Source of the DNA: Anthoceros angustus
Lineage: Eukaryota; Streptophyta; Anthocerotopsida; Anthocerotales; Anthocerotaceae
Assembly (NCBI GenBank): GCA_010909165.1
Contig: VJWM01000108.1
Span: 310,001-374,000 of the forward strand
DNA length: 64,000 nt
Direction: 5' to 3'
Shown here in pieces: positions 1 to 9,986 of this stretch (position 1 is its first letter; each line of letters starts with the position of its first letter). The notes beneath the pieces are model-generated. The model saw only the letters and a list, made by a program, of their open reading frames with translations. It was not told the origin of the DNA and did no database searches. The position numbers and the translations under genes were made by a program.

Positions 1-470
1 GGAGATGATGGTGTGTGTGGGGGAATTGGAGGAGATTTGACGGTGTTGCATCATGTGACCTGTGCAGGGGGGGATTGACGGAGTGGAAGGATGGATTCCG
101 GGGAAGCAGAGGGGACGGTCCCTGTGGGATTTTGCCGGCCCAGGTGCGAGCTTTGGGTCGAATGCCCAGCGCAACATGGCTTGTGGTAATTTGTCTCGAC
201 AGGGAGGAGGGGAAATGGGAGGCGGTGCGATTTCGTCTGAAATGCTGCTCTGGAATGGTGTGGCCTCACATGACCTGATTGTCTACGTTGTGGGCCAGGC
301 TGCAGTTACGGATTGGAGAGCTTGGCGGGCCATGGCAGACGGGTGGATGGGTGTGGTGGTGGCAGCAGGGGGTTTCATGCAACAGGTTTCGTTCTGAGCA
401 AGTGGTGGGATTGGTTGTGTTTTTTCCTTTGTGGTGGATAATGATGCGTAGCGGTTCGCCGGGCATGCAG

Positions 471-2968
471 GTCTGAATTCCAAGCCTAGGGACTACTATG
501 AGGTCCTTGGTGTGGAGAAGGGAGCTAGTGCATCAGATATTAAGAAGGCTTACTACGCGGTAGTCACGTGTTTGACGGCTTTGTGCGGTTGGATGATGTG
601 CTTCAGCTTCACAGCTTTGTGAACCTGAGCCATGGTTCTGGGTGCTTGTGCCTCTTTACTGCTCTCACATCGCGGCTGCCATTGTAGCTGGCGAAGAAAT
701 ACCACCCGGATACAAACAAGGAGGATCCAAACACAGCAAAGAAGTTTCAAGAGGTCCAGAAGGCTTATGAGGCAAGTCCTGGTGTAGTGCTCACTGAATT
801 CCAAAATGCGGGCCCACTAGAGTTGTTCCTAACTTTGCTCTGTGCATTTTCCGTTTGCAGGTGTTGAAAGATGAGGAGAAGCGTGCAATGTATGATCAGG
901 TCAGCATCCTTTCTCGTGAACAGTGGTTCTTCTGAAAGCCTTACTGTCAGTTTCAGGACGTCCGTTTTTCAGGCTCTCAGGTCCTCCATGTTGGCTATTG
1001 CAGGTCGGGCCAGAGAGTTTCGAACAAGCTGCTGCAAACGGTGGTTTTCGACCTGGTGGACCCACTGCAGATTGGTCCGACATGTTTAATTCTTCGATGG
1101 GGGAGGTGTGCCTTCCGTCTGTCCCTGGTTATTTACTTCCATTGGGCCGATTCTGGAGCTTGCTGTGGAATGTGGCCAAGTTTGATGCGTGCATTGTGTG
1201 GCAGATTTTTGGTGGGATATTTGGTGGAAGAGACGGACCCAGACACAGTGTGGTGAGTTTCTATTTTGTTGTATAATAAGCATGCCTCAATTCCTGCTCC
1301 CTTCTGCTGATCTGTGAAACTGAACATTCATATGGCTGCTTGACTGTCAGGTTAATCTTCAGCTATCATTTATGGAGGCTGTTCATGGTGTACGGAAAAA
1401 AGTCACATTTGTGGCAGCCCAACGATGTGAAGCGTGTAGTAAGTTACATATGCGCTCCTCACAAGTCTCTGTCAGCCTATGTTCTCTAACAAAAAGCCTG
1501 TTCAAATTTCTCAACAATGTGCACGCCCTTTCCAGAGGGATCTGGACTGCCTCCAGGAGTAAAGCCTCAAACCTGCCGACAGTGCAGGGGAACTGGAAAG
1601 GTAGTAGGCTGCCTCTGGAGCACTTCTCTTAGTAGCATGCCCTATGGCTTCTGCTGACAGTAATGTCTGTTCCCAGATACATGCGCAACATCCCTTCTTC
1701 TCGTTTGAGGTGGGCTGTACAGCTTGTGGCGGCACAGGTAACCATGTAAAGGTGAGCGCCAATTTCGAGTTTAAGTAATTTCGCACATCTCAGCAAGCTT
1801 TTGGGTGCTGGCGTGACATGCCTCGTATTTTTTGAAATCCAGGAGCAGTGTCCCACTTGCCGAGGAGCAGGAACTGTGAGAGCTACAAAAGAAGTGGAAG
1901 TGGTCATTCCAGCTGGTATTCCACTTTTGAACTATCATTGCTTGCAAAAATTCATATGCCGGCTGTCAAATCGTAGAGTCTGCTTGTCTCATTGATTTCG
2001 CATCTTCCTGTGATTTGCAGGGGTTGACTCTGGTGTCAATCTTAGAGTTCCTGGGGAAGGTGGTGCTAGTGCCCGTGGTGCAAGGACTGCCGATCTTATA
2101 GTGAAATTAGAGGTAGCCTGCTGTCACTTTTTCCCCTTCTTCGTCAATGGTTGTTGGATGAGACCAAGCAAGTATTCATTTCATACTCCTTTTTCCAGGT
2201 ACGACCTGATCCTGTGTTCACAAGAAATGGTGCTGATGTCCATGTGGACGTACCTATCAGCTTCACACAGGTGGGTTGTAGTCTTACACCTATATGAGGT
2301 CCAGTTGGAACAGGGGATGGGTCGTTGGCATTCAATATTTGGCTACATGTCGTATGGTCATTGATTGAAGAATTTCGTTTGGTTATGTTCAGGCCATTTT
2401 GGGAGCATCAGTTCAAGTTCCGACTCTGACAGGCGAAGCTTTCTTGAAGGTGACATGACTCTGAATTAAGCAGTCTACTATATCATGGGGAATTGTTGTA
2501 ATTTCCTCGTACCACAATCTAATGTAGGGTTCGGTTGGATTTGCAGGTGCGGCCTGGCACGCAACCTGGTCAGAAGATGGTGATGAAAGGGAGAGGTGTG
2601 TATATCAGTGAAATTTTGGCAATTTTGAATGCCGGACACCTGATGCTCATGCTGTTTGGGACATCACTTAATGGTCACTTTGTGGAGTGCTTTTGCCAGG
2701 AATTAAACAGGTTTCGGCTGTTGGGCATGGCGACCAATTTGTGCATCTTCAGGTCACGATTCCTCAGTAAGTGGAACGCGTGTGAGATCATCGTCAGTAG
2801 TTTTTCATCTTAGGAAAGAACTGTCATTTGCCGATGAATGCCTGGCACACGTTTTAAGCACAATGGCTCGCTTGCAGAGGTCTGACCCGAAGGCAGCGTG
2901 AACTGATCGAAGAGTATGCAAGAGAAGAGTCCCAGTTGTCAGAGAATGCTGCAGAAAGCAGCGGTTGA
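471..2968 (+). CDS. GFA2-like: Mitochondrial-type DnaJ (type I Hsp40), 5' end incomplete
   Basis: Co-chaperone that would deliver substrates to Hsp70 and stimulate its ATPase, probably in mitochondria (best family match is plant GFA2). I could assemble 15 exons by reading frame and splice sites: 471-559, 688-771, 861-899, 1004-1105, 1205-1252, 1351-1438, 1536-1600, 1677-1751, 1843-1915, 2021-2112, 2199-2270, 2393-2449, 2547-2595, 2700-2766, 2878-2968. The J domain reads [13 protein letters not shown], then KKYHPDTN with the HPD motif, then AMYDQVG. Four zinc-finger CxxCxGxG motifs are present ([32 protein letters not shown]), followed by the C-terminal substrate domain ([19 protein letters not shown]) and a tail [10 protein letters not shown]. 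The intron after exon 688-771 has a GC donor (GAG|GCAAGT). The first exon or exons, with the transit peptide, must lie before 471 or outside the window. Exon limits are by eye. Confidence 0.9.
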
Positions 2969-4669
2969 GCTCACCTCAAGCTGCTTGCGAGGTGTTACCC
3001 AGCACGTTCCGTGCTCCCAGTCAGGCATGATGGCATTCCCCCTCTCATATGGTTAGGGAGAGATTTGCCGCGAAGGCTCTTTTCTGCTACTGATCTTGTC
3101 CCCACCCTGTGCAGGTTTTGGAGCTGGGCCCTCGCTCTCCAGCACCCATATTCTGCCCCTAAGATTATAACCCCAGCTAACCTCTCTGCTTTCTTCATCA
3201 TTGTAGCCTCATCTTCAACTTGAATCAACAACTTATCTAGTGTCCTCCAACTTAAACAACCAGTTTGTCTGCATGCAGTTTAACCACTAAAAGTCTTTTG
3301 CTGCGGGGAGGAACAACTGGACGGGATCTAACCACTTAGGTTAAGCCGATCTTTATCTCCTCACTTCAAGCTAAGCTGACACGTTATTTTCGGAAACCAG
3401 CCAGGTCGAGCGGCAAGGAGTGAAGCAAGCTAGTATGAGATCGATGATGGTGTATAAGACTTTATCATTGAGTTATTCAATTTTGGCAGGCAGGTGTTGT
3501 TCGCATATGCACTAGTTTCCCCATGGTGGCTGTCAGCAGGTGGTCTTCGGGGCATATTCCAGCTTGCCCTGAAGGCCTCGAAATGTTGGGGCCTTGTCAG
3601 ATACATCATGTTGAGCTGTTATAAATCGATCGCTGTATTGGCAATTTGTCTCTCTGGTACCGAGTGTGTGGTTCGTAGAGCAAGATGCCTGTGCCCAAGA
3701 TACTTTGATAACCATAGCCTTGATGATTTCCATGCGTCCGTGTAAGCAACATTCTCGTCAAACAATCTCCGAGCCCTCCATCAGATCTGTGGTAGATATG
3801 GTTAGAACTTGGTGCTTCGATGTGCGGGTAAAACAATTTTGCACCGCATGTCACTGCGGGAAGCCTTTACAAGAAAAGAATGATTTCTCGTAAAAGGTAC
3901 TCCTTCGCCAGTTAGCTAAATTAGAATTGGTCTGTACCGACTGGTAGCCAACACGCTGCCTGCCAGACTCAGAGCCTCTGCACATTCTTCCAAAAAATTC
4001 CATGGTCTGTGAAGGTGAGCAGCCTTTCGGACGAGCAGTGATCTCTGAACATGGACACGTTGTCACAGTCCGCTGTCCTGGTGGACGCGGCTCTCCAGCC
4101 ATGTGCACTTGTGAATGTGAAAGGTACTTGTCAATCCTGCTGCGAGATCCGTTTGACAGTTACCTTTCGGTTCATTTCCTCACGTTGTTGTACCTTGGCA
4201 GGGCGGACATTCTTCCTCCATACTGGCTTAAGGTTGACGGTCCTTTCGGAGGTATGCAGACCGTCTTGCCTCAGGTCCTCAATTTGGATACCTTTAGAGC
4301 ACTTTGAGCTTTGGTTAGAGTTTGTCTCTAGTTCTGCAGATGAGAAAATTCTGTGCCACTGCAGAGAACTCCGGACTGTTCCGACCCGAGGGTGAAGAGA
4401 AACATGAGGACTGACATCTCGCTTGGCATCTTAAAGAAGCCTGCTGGGGTGGCTTCCCAGATAAGTATGCTGGATATTGGTGTGCGGAGGATGTTTGCGT
4501 CTACATGCATGAGGTATTTGTGAGATCTGAATCCTTTCTGACAAAACGATGGTGTATGGGAGACGCAAATGCTTCTGTCAGGATGTTAGCCCGGGTGTTG
4601 TAGTTAAAGTGTTCTTGTGGGTGGCCAAGTGCAGAGTGAGATGTTTGGGGCCGTGCCATTGGCAGGACC
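2969..4669. other. Intergenic stretch between the DnaJ gene and PPR gene 1
   Basis: It holds the DnaJ 3' region and presumably the promoter and leader of the downstream PPR gene. Short open frames exist (for example 4002-4307 +), but none resembles a known protein and codon patterns are unconvincing. An untranslated upstream exon of the PPR gene cannot be excluded. I see no RNA gene or mobile element here. Confidence 0.5.
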
Positions 4670-7600
4670 ATGACCACCTCTGGGGATTTATGGGAGGTGG
4701 AGACTCTGTGCACGGAGGGAGGGCTAGACAAGGCATGGACGGTTCTGCTCAGCATGGATGAGCAGGGACTTGTCCCTTCACTGCAAATGTACAAGAGCCT
4801 CCTGCGGGCATGTTCCAAGGAAAAGGCCCTTACTGAGGCCAAGCGGGTTCATGCTCATTTGGCAGAACGTGGCTTGGAGTTGAACAGATTTCTGGGTGAG
4901 CTTGTGGTAGCCACGCTGGTTAACTGTGGGAGCCTTGATGATGGGGTCCAGTTATTCAAAAGGCTGCCGCACCGAAGTGCTTTCGCATGGACAGCCATCA
5001 TATCAGGGTATAGCAATGCTGGACTATGCCAAAAGGCCCTCTCACTCTATGACGAGATGCAGAAGGAAGGTGTGCAGCCAGACAACTATACTTTTGTCAG
5101 CTTGCTAAAAGCATGTAGCAGATTGGAAGATTTGGACCAGGGGAGGAGGATACATGCTGATGCTGTGGCATTTGGGTTTGGATCGGACGTGTTTGTGGGG
5201 AGCACATTGCTTAGCATGTATTCAAGGTGCGGGAGCATGTGCGATGTCCAGCAGGTATTTGTGGGCTTATCCCAGCGCAATGTAGTATCATGGAACGCCA
5301 TGATTGCAGGATATGTCCAGCAGGATCAAGGAGACAAGGCTTTGCAGACGTTTAGGCAGATGCAAGAGGCAAGAGTTAGACCGAACGCGCGAACCTTTGT
5401 AAGCACACTGCAAGCATGTGGGATCCTTGCAGAGAAGGAGGAAACTCCAACGGGAGGTGTGCGAAAGGTCAGAGCGCTGCACACTGGTAGGGAACTGCAT
5501 GCTGAAGCTGCAAACATGGGATTTGAACAAGATTCATTTGTTGGCAATACCTTAGTTAGCATGTATGCAAAGTGTGGGAGCATCAATGATGCAGAAGGGG
5601 TCTTTGAGAAGTTATCCCAGCATGATGTGGTGTCCTGGAATGCCTTGATTACGGCATATGCTGAGCAGGACCAAGGAGGGAAGGCACTGCAGTTATTCTG
5701 GCGCATGCAAGCGGCAGGGTTGCAGCCAGGTGTTCGGACCTTTGTCGGTGCTCTCCAAGCTTGTGGCAGGTTAGCAGACAAGGAGGAACCTGCTGTCATA
5801 CAGGGAAGGGAGGTGAAAGTGGCGTGCTTAGGAAAGGGGAGGCAAATCCATGCTGCAATAATTAGAGGGGGTCTAGAATTGGATACTTTTGTCAGTTGCA
5901 CTTTGGTCAATATGTATGCAAAGTGTGGAAGCATCAAGCATGCAGAACACGTCTTTCACAGGTTATCGGTGCACAATGTGATGTTATATACTGCCATGAT
6001 CTCAGCATATGCTCAACATGACCAACAAGAAAAAGCGTTGCAGATGTTTTGGCAAATGCAAGAGGAAGGCATCAGGCCAGATACACGGGCCTTTGTCAGT
6101 GCCCTTCAAACTTGTGGCAGTCTGGCAGAAAAGGAGGAAAGTACGCACGTGGATGGACATGAAGTAAAGGTGGAGTGCCTGTGGCAGGGGAGGAAAATAC
6201 ATACTGTAGCTGCTGAAGCGGGGCTTGAACTAGACAAGTTTGTTGCAAGCAGTTTGGTTTGCATGTACTCTAAAACTGGGAGCATCAGGGGTGCAAAGCA
6301 TGTTTTTGACAACTTGCACCATCGCGATTTGGTCTCATGGAATGCTATGCTTTCAGTGTATGCACAGCACGACCAAGGTGAGAAAGCTTTGCAGCTTTAT
6401 CGGCAAATGCAAGAGGAAGGATTCAAACCGGATGCACGGAGCTTTGTCAGTGCTTTGCAAGCATGTGCCAGGCTTGCAGACAAGGAGGAAAGTAGTCTTG
6501 TTGATGGGCAAGATGTGAAAGTAGAAGCCTTGCAAAATGGGAAGCAAATACATTCTGTTGTTTCAGGAACGAGTTTTGAAGCAGCCAGCTTTGTTGGCAA
6601 CACTCTGGTTAGCATGTACTCTAAGTGTGGAAGCATGAAGGATGCTGAACAGGCGTTTGACAGATTAGACCACAGTGATGTCGTGTCATGGAATGCAATG
6701 CTTGCAGCATACGCTCAGCACAGGAAAGGAGAGAGGGGTTTGAGGGATTTCTGGAAGATGCTACAACATGGAGTCAGCCCTGATGCGCGGACATTCGTGA
6801 GTGCTCTACAAGCATGTGGCAGCCTCGCAGAGCAGGAGGAGAGCATACTCATGGATGTCACCGGTGTGAAAGTGGAGTCTTTGTGGATGACTAGGGGGAT
6901 CCATTACGAAGCGGTGCAGAGGGGTTTCGGATCTGACATGTTTGTTAGTAACACGTTGGTTACTGTGTATTCGAAGTGTGGAAGCATCAATGACGCAGAA
7001 GAGGTGTTTAACAAATTGTCTCAACGCAGTTTGGTGTCGTGGAGCGCCCTGATTACAGGATATCTTCAGCAGGACCAAGCAGGAAAAGGCTTGCGACTTT
7101 ATAAGCAAATGCAGGAGGAAGGTCTAAGGCCAGATGCTCAGCTGTTTGTAAGTGCTCTTCAAGGATGTGGCAAGGCTGCAGAAAAAGAGGAAGGTGTGCT
7201 AGTGGATGGAGAAATTGTGAAGGTGGAGTCCCTGCGATGGGTCAGGGAACTACATTCTGAAGCTATTTTGAGTGGTCTTGAGTTAGATGGGTTTGTTGGT
7301 GGCACTTTACTTGGCTTGTACGTAAAGTGTGGGAGCATAAGTAATGCCGAGAATGTGTTTGACAGATTGCCACAGCGGGGTGCCATGGCATGGAATATTC
7401 TAACTGCAGCATATGCTGAACAGGAGCAAGGAGATCGGGCTCTGCAACTGTATGCCCAGATGCACGCAGAAGGTGTGAAGCCAGATGCAGGCACTTTCCT
7501 TTCTGTCTTGAAAGCATGTAGCAGCATAGGATCCTTGGATGCCTGTGTGCACATCCACCAAGGTATTAAGGAAAGTCGATTGGAATGCAACCTTCTTGTT

Positions 7601-8353
7601 TCAAGTAGTCTAGTCAATGCCTACAGCAGATGTGGGAGCATGGTGGATGCTCAACTTGTGTTTGACACAATATTTGAGCCGGATGCCGTGTCATGGACAG
7701 CGCTAATTGCTGGGTATGCCAGATCCGGAGATGTTGGGATGAGCATCCGAACCTACGAGAACATGTGCCTGGCAGGTGTGAAACCGGACGGTGTGACGTT
7801 TCTCGCTCTTCTTTCAGCATGCAGTCATACTGGCATGGTGGAGAAGGGGCTGGAGTACTTTGAGAGCATGAGAAGGGACCACGATGTTTCGGTCCATATG
7901 GAGCACTATTCCTGTGTCATCGACCTTGTCCTTCGCGCTGGACTGCTTTGCAAGTCAGAAGAATTGTTTGAACAAATGCCGATGCAGCCTCCGCTGTCCA
8001 TGTGGCTCAGTCTGCTGAGTGCCTGCCGAAAGTATGGTAACGTTGCTCTGGGAAAACGCGCATTTCAAGCTGCTGTCCGAGTAGACCCGAGACATGCTGC
8101 CGCCTATGTGCTCATGTCAAATATCTTCCTTGATGCTGGCATGTGGGATTGTAGCAACAAGGTGCATGCGTTGAGACATAGTGCAGGTGCATGGAAGGAG
8201 CCTGGCCAGACCTGGATTCAGCACGAGCAGAAGGTGCACAGATTTGTGATGCACCCCGACGAGAGACACGACGAACAGACATCGTTGCACGCAGTGCTAA
8301 AGGATCTGAATGCAAAGCTGAAGACGCAGCAAGCCCTACACCTTCCAGTTTGA
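4670..8353 (+). CDS. PLS-class PPR protein, E subgroup, 1227 aa (PPR gene 1)
   Basis: Organelle RNA-binding protein of the editing-factor type; each PPR would contact one RNA base. It is an intronless ORF from ATG 4670 (context GGACCATGACC). Repeats follow P-L-S order: S motifs such as VGSTLLSMYSRCGSM, P motifs such as VVSWNAMIAGYVQQDQG. It ends in E1/E2 motifs (SACRKYGNVALGKRAF, YVLMSNIF, WIQHEQKVHRFV) and stops about 30 residues later, so no DYW deaminase is encoded. A canonical L motif runs from ACGSL directly to GRxIH. Here six consecutive L motifs carry about 16 extra residues of the type KEE..LVDG..VKVESL, near 5430, 5779, 6125, 6475, 6826 and 7175, raising the triplet period to about 350 nt. 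The shared insert, N-terminus and E region tie it to PPR genes 2 and 3. With no deaminase of its own it would need a partner, or would act in a non-editing role. The presequence is not obvious. Confidence 0.93.
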   Translation: MTTSGDLWEVETLCTEGGLDKAWTVLLSMDEQGLVPSLQMYKSLLRACSKEKALTEAKRVHAHLAERGLELNRFLGELVVATLVNCGSLDDGVQLFKRLPHRSAFAWTAIISGYSNAGLCQKALSLYDEMQKEGVQPDNYTFVSLLKACSRLEDLDQGRRIHADAVAFGFGSDVFVGSTLLSMYSRCGSMCDVQQVFVGLSQRNVVSWNAMIAGYVQQDQGDKALQTFRQMQEARVRPNARTFVSTLQACGILAEKEETPTGGVRKVRALHTGRELHAEAANMGFEQDSFVGNTLVSMYAKCGSINDAEGVFEKLSQHDVVSWNALITAYAEQDQGGKALQLFWRMQAAGLQPGVRTFVGALQACGRLADKEEPAVIQGREVKVACLGKGRQIHAAIIRGGLELDTFVSCTLVNMYAKCGSIKHAEHVFHRLSVHNVMLYTAMISAYAQHDQQEKALQMFWQMQEEGIRPDTRAFVSALQTCGSLAEKEESTHVDGHEVKVECLWQGRKIHTVAAEAGLELDKFVASSLVCMYSKTGSIRGAKHVFDNLHHRDLVSWNAMLSVYAQHDQGEKALQLYRQMQEEGFKPDARSFVSALQACARLADKEESSLVDGQDVKVEALQNGKQIHSVVSGTSFEAASFVGNTLVSMYSKCGSMKDAEQAFDRLDHSDVVSWNAMLAAYAQHRKGERGLRDFWKMLQHGVSPDARTFVSALQACGSLAEQEESILMDVTGVKVESLWMTRGIHYEAVQRGFGSDMFVSNTLVTVYSKCGSINDAEEVFNKLSQRSLVSWSALITGYLQQDQAGKGLRLYKQMQEEGLRPDAQLFVSALQGCGKAAEKEEGVLVDGEIVKVESLRWVRELHSEAILSGLELDGFVGGTLLGLYVKCGSISNAENVFDRLPQRGAMAWNILTAAYAEQEQGDRALQLYAQMHAEGVKPDAGTFLSVLKACSSIGSLDACVHIHQGIKESRLECNLLVSSSLVNAYSRCGSMVDAQLVFDTIFEPDAVSWTALIAGYARSGDVGMSIRTYENMCLAGVKPDGVTFLALLSACSHTGMVEKGLEYFESMRRDHDVSVHMEHYSCVIDLVLRAGLLCKSEELFEQMPMQPPLSMWLSLLSACRKYGNVALGKRAFQAAVRVDPRHAAAYVLMSNIFLDAGMWDCSNKVHALRHSAGAWKEPGQTWIQHEQKVHRFVMHPDERHDEQTSLHAVLKDLNAKLKTQQALHLPV

Positions 8354-9335
8354 CATAATTCACAAGGTCTACATTTGTTCCATGCTCCGAGGGGGGTTAC
8401 GGCAAGAACAAGAAAAGGCCATGATTTTATCGAGGGATGACGGAAGACTGTCATGGTTCTTAACTTCTGCAGAGAAAACGCACAAGCGTTGCGTCCGGCG
8501 CGAAGACGTGGAAAACAAAGGCGCCGTAACAAGAGAACCTGATGCATTTCCCAGCTCAAAGAGCAAGCTCACACAGTGAGAGGATCCACTAGCGTGCTCC
8601 ACAGCCAAGGACAAACTCGGTCGATTTGCATCGAATTTCATCGGAAAAGCATATAATAGTGGGGAACGGGTGACCCAGCGCGTTACCCGCTCAACGAGAT
8701 GACAAGATCACTTCTTCCCTTCAAACACTCGTGACGGGCATTCTTTGAGAACTTGAGTGAGTCTGCTCATGTCGAACACAAAGTCCATACGTATAGACGC
8801 AGGGAATCAACCAGACCCATGCAAGTCTGAAGGGTAGTTCAGGCCAGATCCTCCTCATATGTAGGTAAAGATTGAATACACAATGGTCGTGCTAGACTAA
8901 TTCACTATAACTCGACAAGTAACTCTCTCTTTAATACAAAGAAAGTAATGAGTTTTCCAACATGCCTAGTGACTGGCCATACTTCCTTCCCATTTTGTCT
9001 ATAAATATTTATGTAGCATGAAGACTAGACCTGCAGAGTCGGAATATATTAGTAGAAATTCTAAACTTTGTAGAGGTTAAAGTGGCCTATCTATACCTAC
9101 ATCTTGTCACTGCAACTGTGGCACTAATCTCCTAGAGAGAAACAAATGGCTTAGTCCACCAATCCCTTAAGCTTGATCCCCGAATCCGGAGATGAAGCGT
9201 AGGCAATGGACTTCGTTGGCTTTGCTGTTCATGACACAAAGCAACCATGCACACCTATGGAGATCTTTACCTACCTTGTGAACGCGCGAATGCAACCTTG
9301 CAATATTAAGTGTCGGCATAAGTATCTTCCCACCT

Positions 9336-9410
9336 ATCCCCCTCTCCCCTTCCCCTTCCCCCTCTCCCTCCCTTCCCTCTCCCCCCCTCTTCCCCTCTCC
9401 TTCCTTTCTC
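9336..9410 (+). repeat. Pyrimidine-rich tract
   Basis: About 75 nt of almost uninterrupted C and T, mostly CCCCTT/CCCTC blocks, on the plus strand. Simple sequence, with mirror symmetry that could in principle adopt a triplex. Confidence 0.75.
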
Positions 9411-9481
9411 ACGAGCTTTTCCTGATCTCAGGCATTGCGAAGGCCGAAAACACGTGATCAAAGCCTAAGGCTGGTTCCCTT

Positions 9482-9556
9482 AGGCAAAGTAATGTCGAAG
9501 GCCATCAGGCAAAGTAATGTCGAAGGCCATCAGGCAAAGTAATGTCGAAGGCCATC
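9482..9556 (+). repeat. 25-bp direct repeat, 3 copies
   Basis: Three head-to-tail identical copies of a 25-bp unit starting AGGCAAAGTAATGTCG begin at 9482, 9507 and 9532. Not within a recognisable gene. Confidence 0.9.
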
Positions 9557-9986
9557 AACAACCACGGCACTTCACACTCCTGCCCCTCACCAACCTTGCC
9601 TGGATGCAGCTCCACACTAACCCGAACTCCTAACGTAAGCTGGAAGAACCCAACTTCATCCAAGGTTTAGACAATAATATTATAATGCTTGGATACCAGA
9701 CATATGTTCCTAGCCTAGCGTTGTTATGCAGATTATTTTGGATGCGCAAATTATTTTGGATGTCAACAATGTGTTGTGCGGCGTAGGAATATTGTGTCGT
9801 TCTCCCACCCTTCGTAGACATAGGTGATAATGAGTCAAGTGTTTTTTCGAGCTGTTGTGTGTGTTGTAATGCAGTTTTGGGTGTTATAGTTGAGGCTGGC
9901 AGCACCGTGAAGAACTCTGTTGTCGGAAGGCATGTTTTGAGGCTAAGTGCCTGGTGAGAACTTGGGGCAGTGATATTTGTCCAGGG

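Larger units (their letters stand above)
8354..9986. other. Intergenic region between convergent PPR gene 1 and cofactor D gene
   Basis: This is 1.6 kb between two 3' ends. Apart from the short direct repeats and the pyrimidine tract listed separately I see no coding or RNA feature. Confidence 0.5.

Noticed and set aside
1-470. Several small ORFs on both strands at the window start
   Set aside because: They fall before the first recognisable DnaJ exon, in sequence that looks like intron; the transit-peptide exon could not be identified among them.
4002-4395. Overlapping ORFs before PPR gene 1
   Set aside because: Short, overlapping in different frames and without protein-like features; likely leader or intergenic sequence.
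5326-5937. 203-codon minus-strand ORF and similar ones across 5.0-8.5 kb
   Set aside because: They mirror PPR gene 1 in the complementary frame and repeat with its triplet period.
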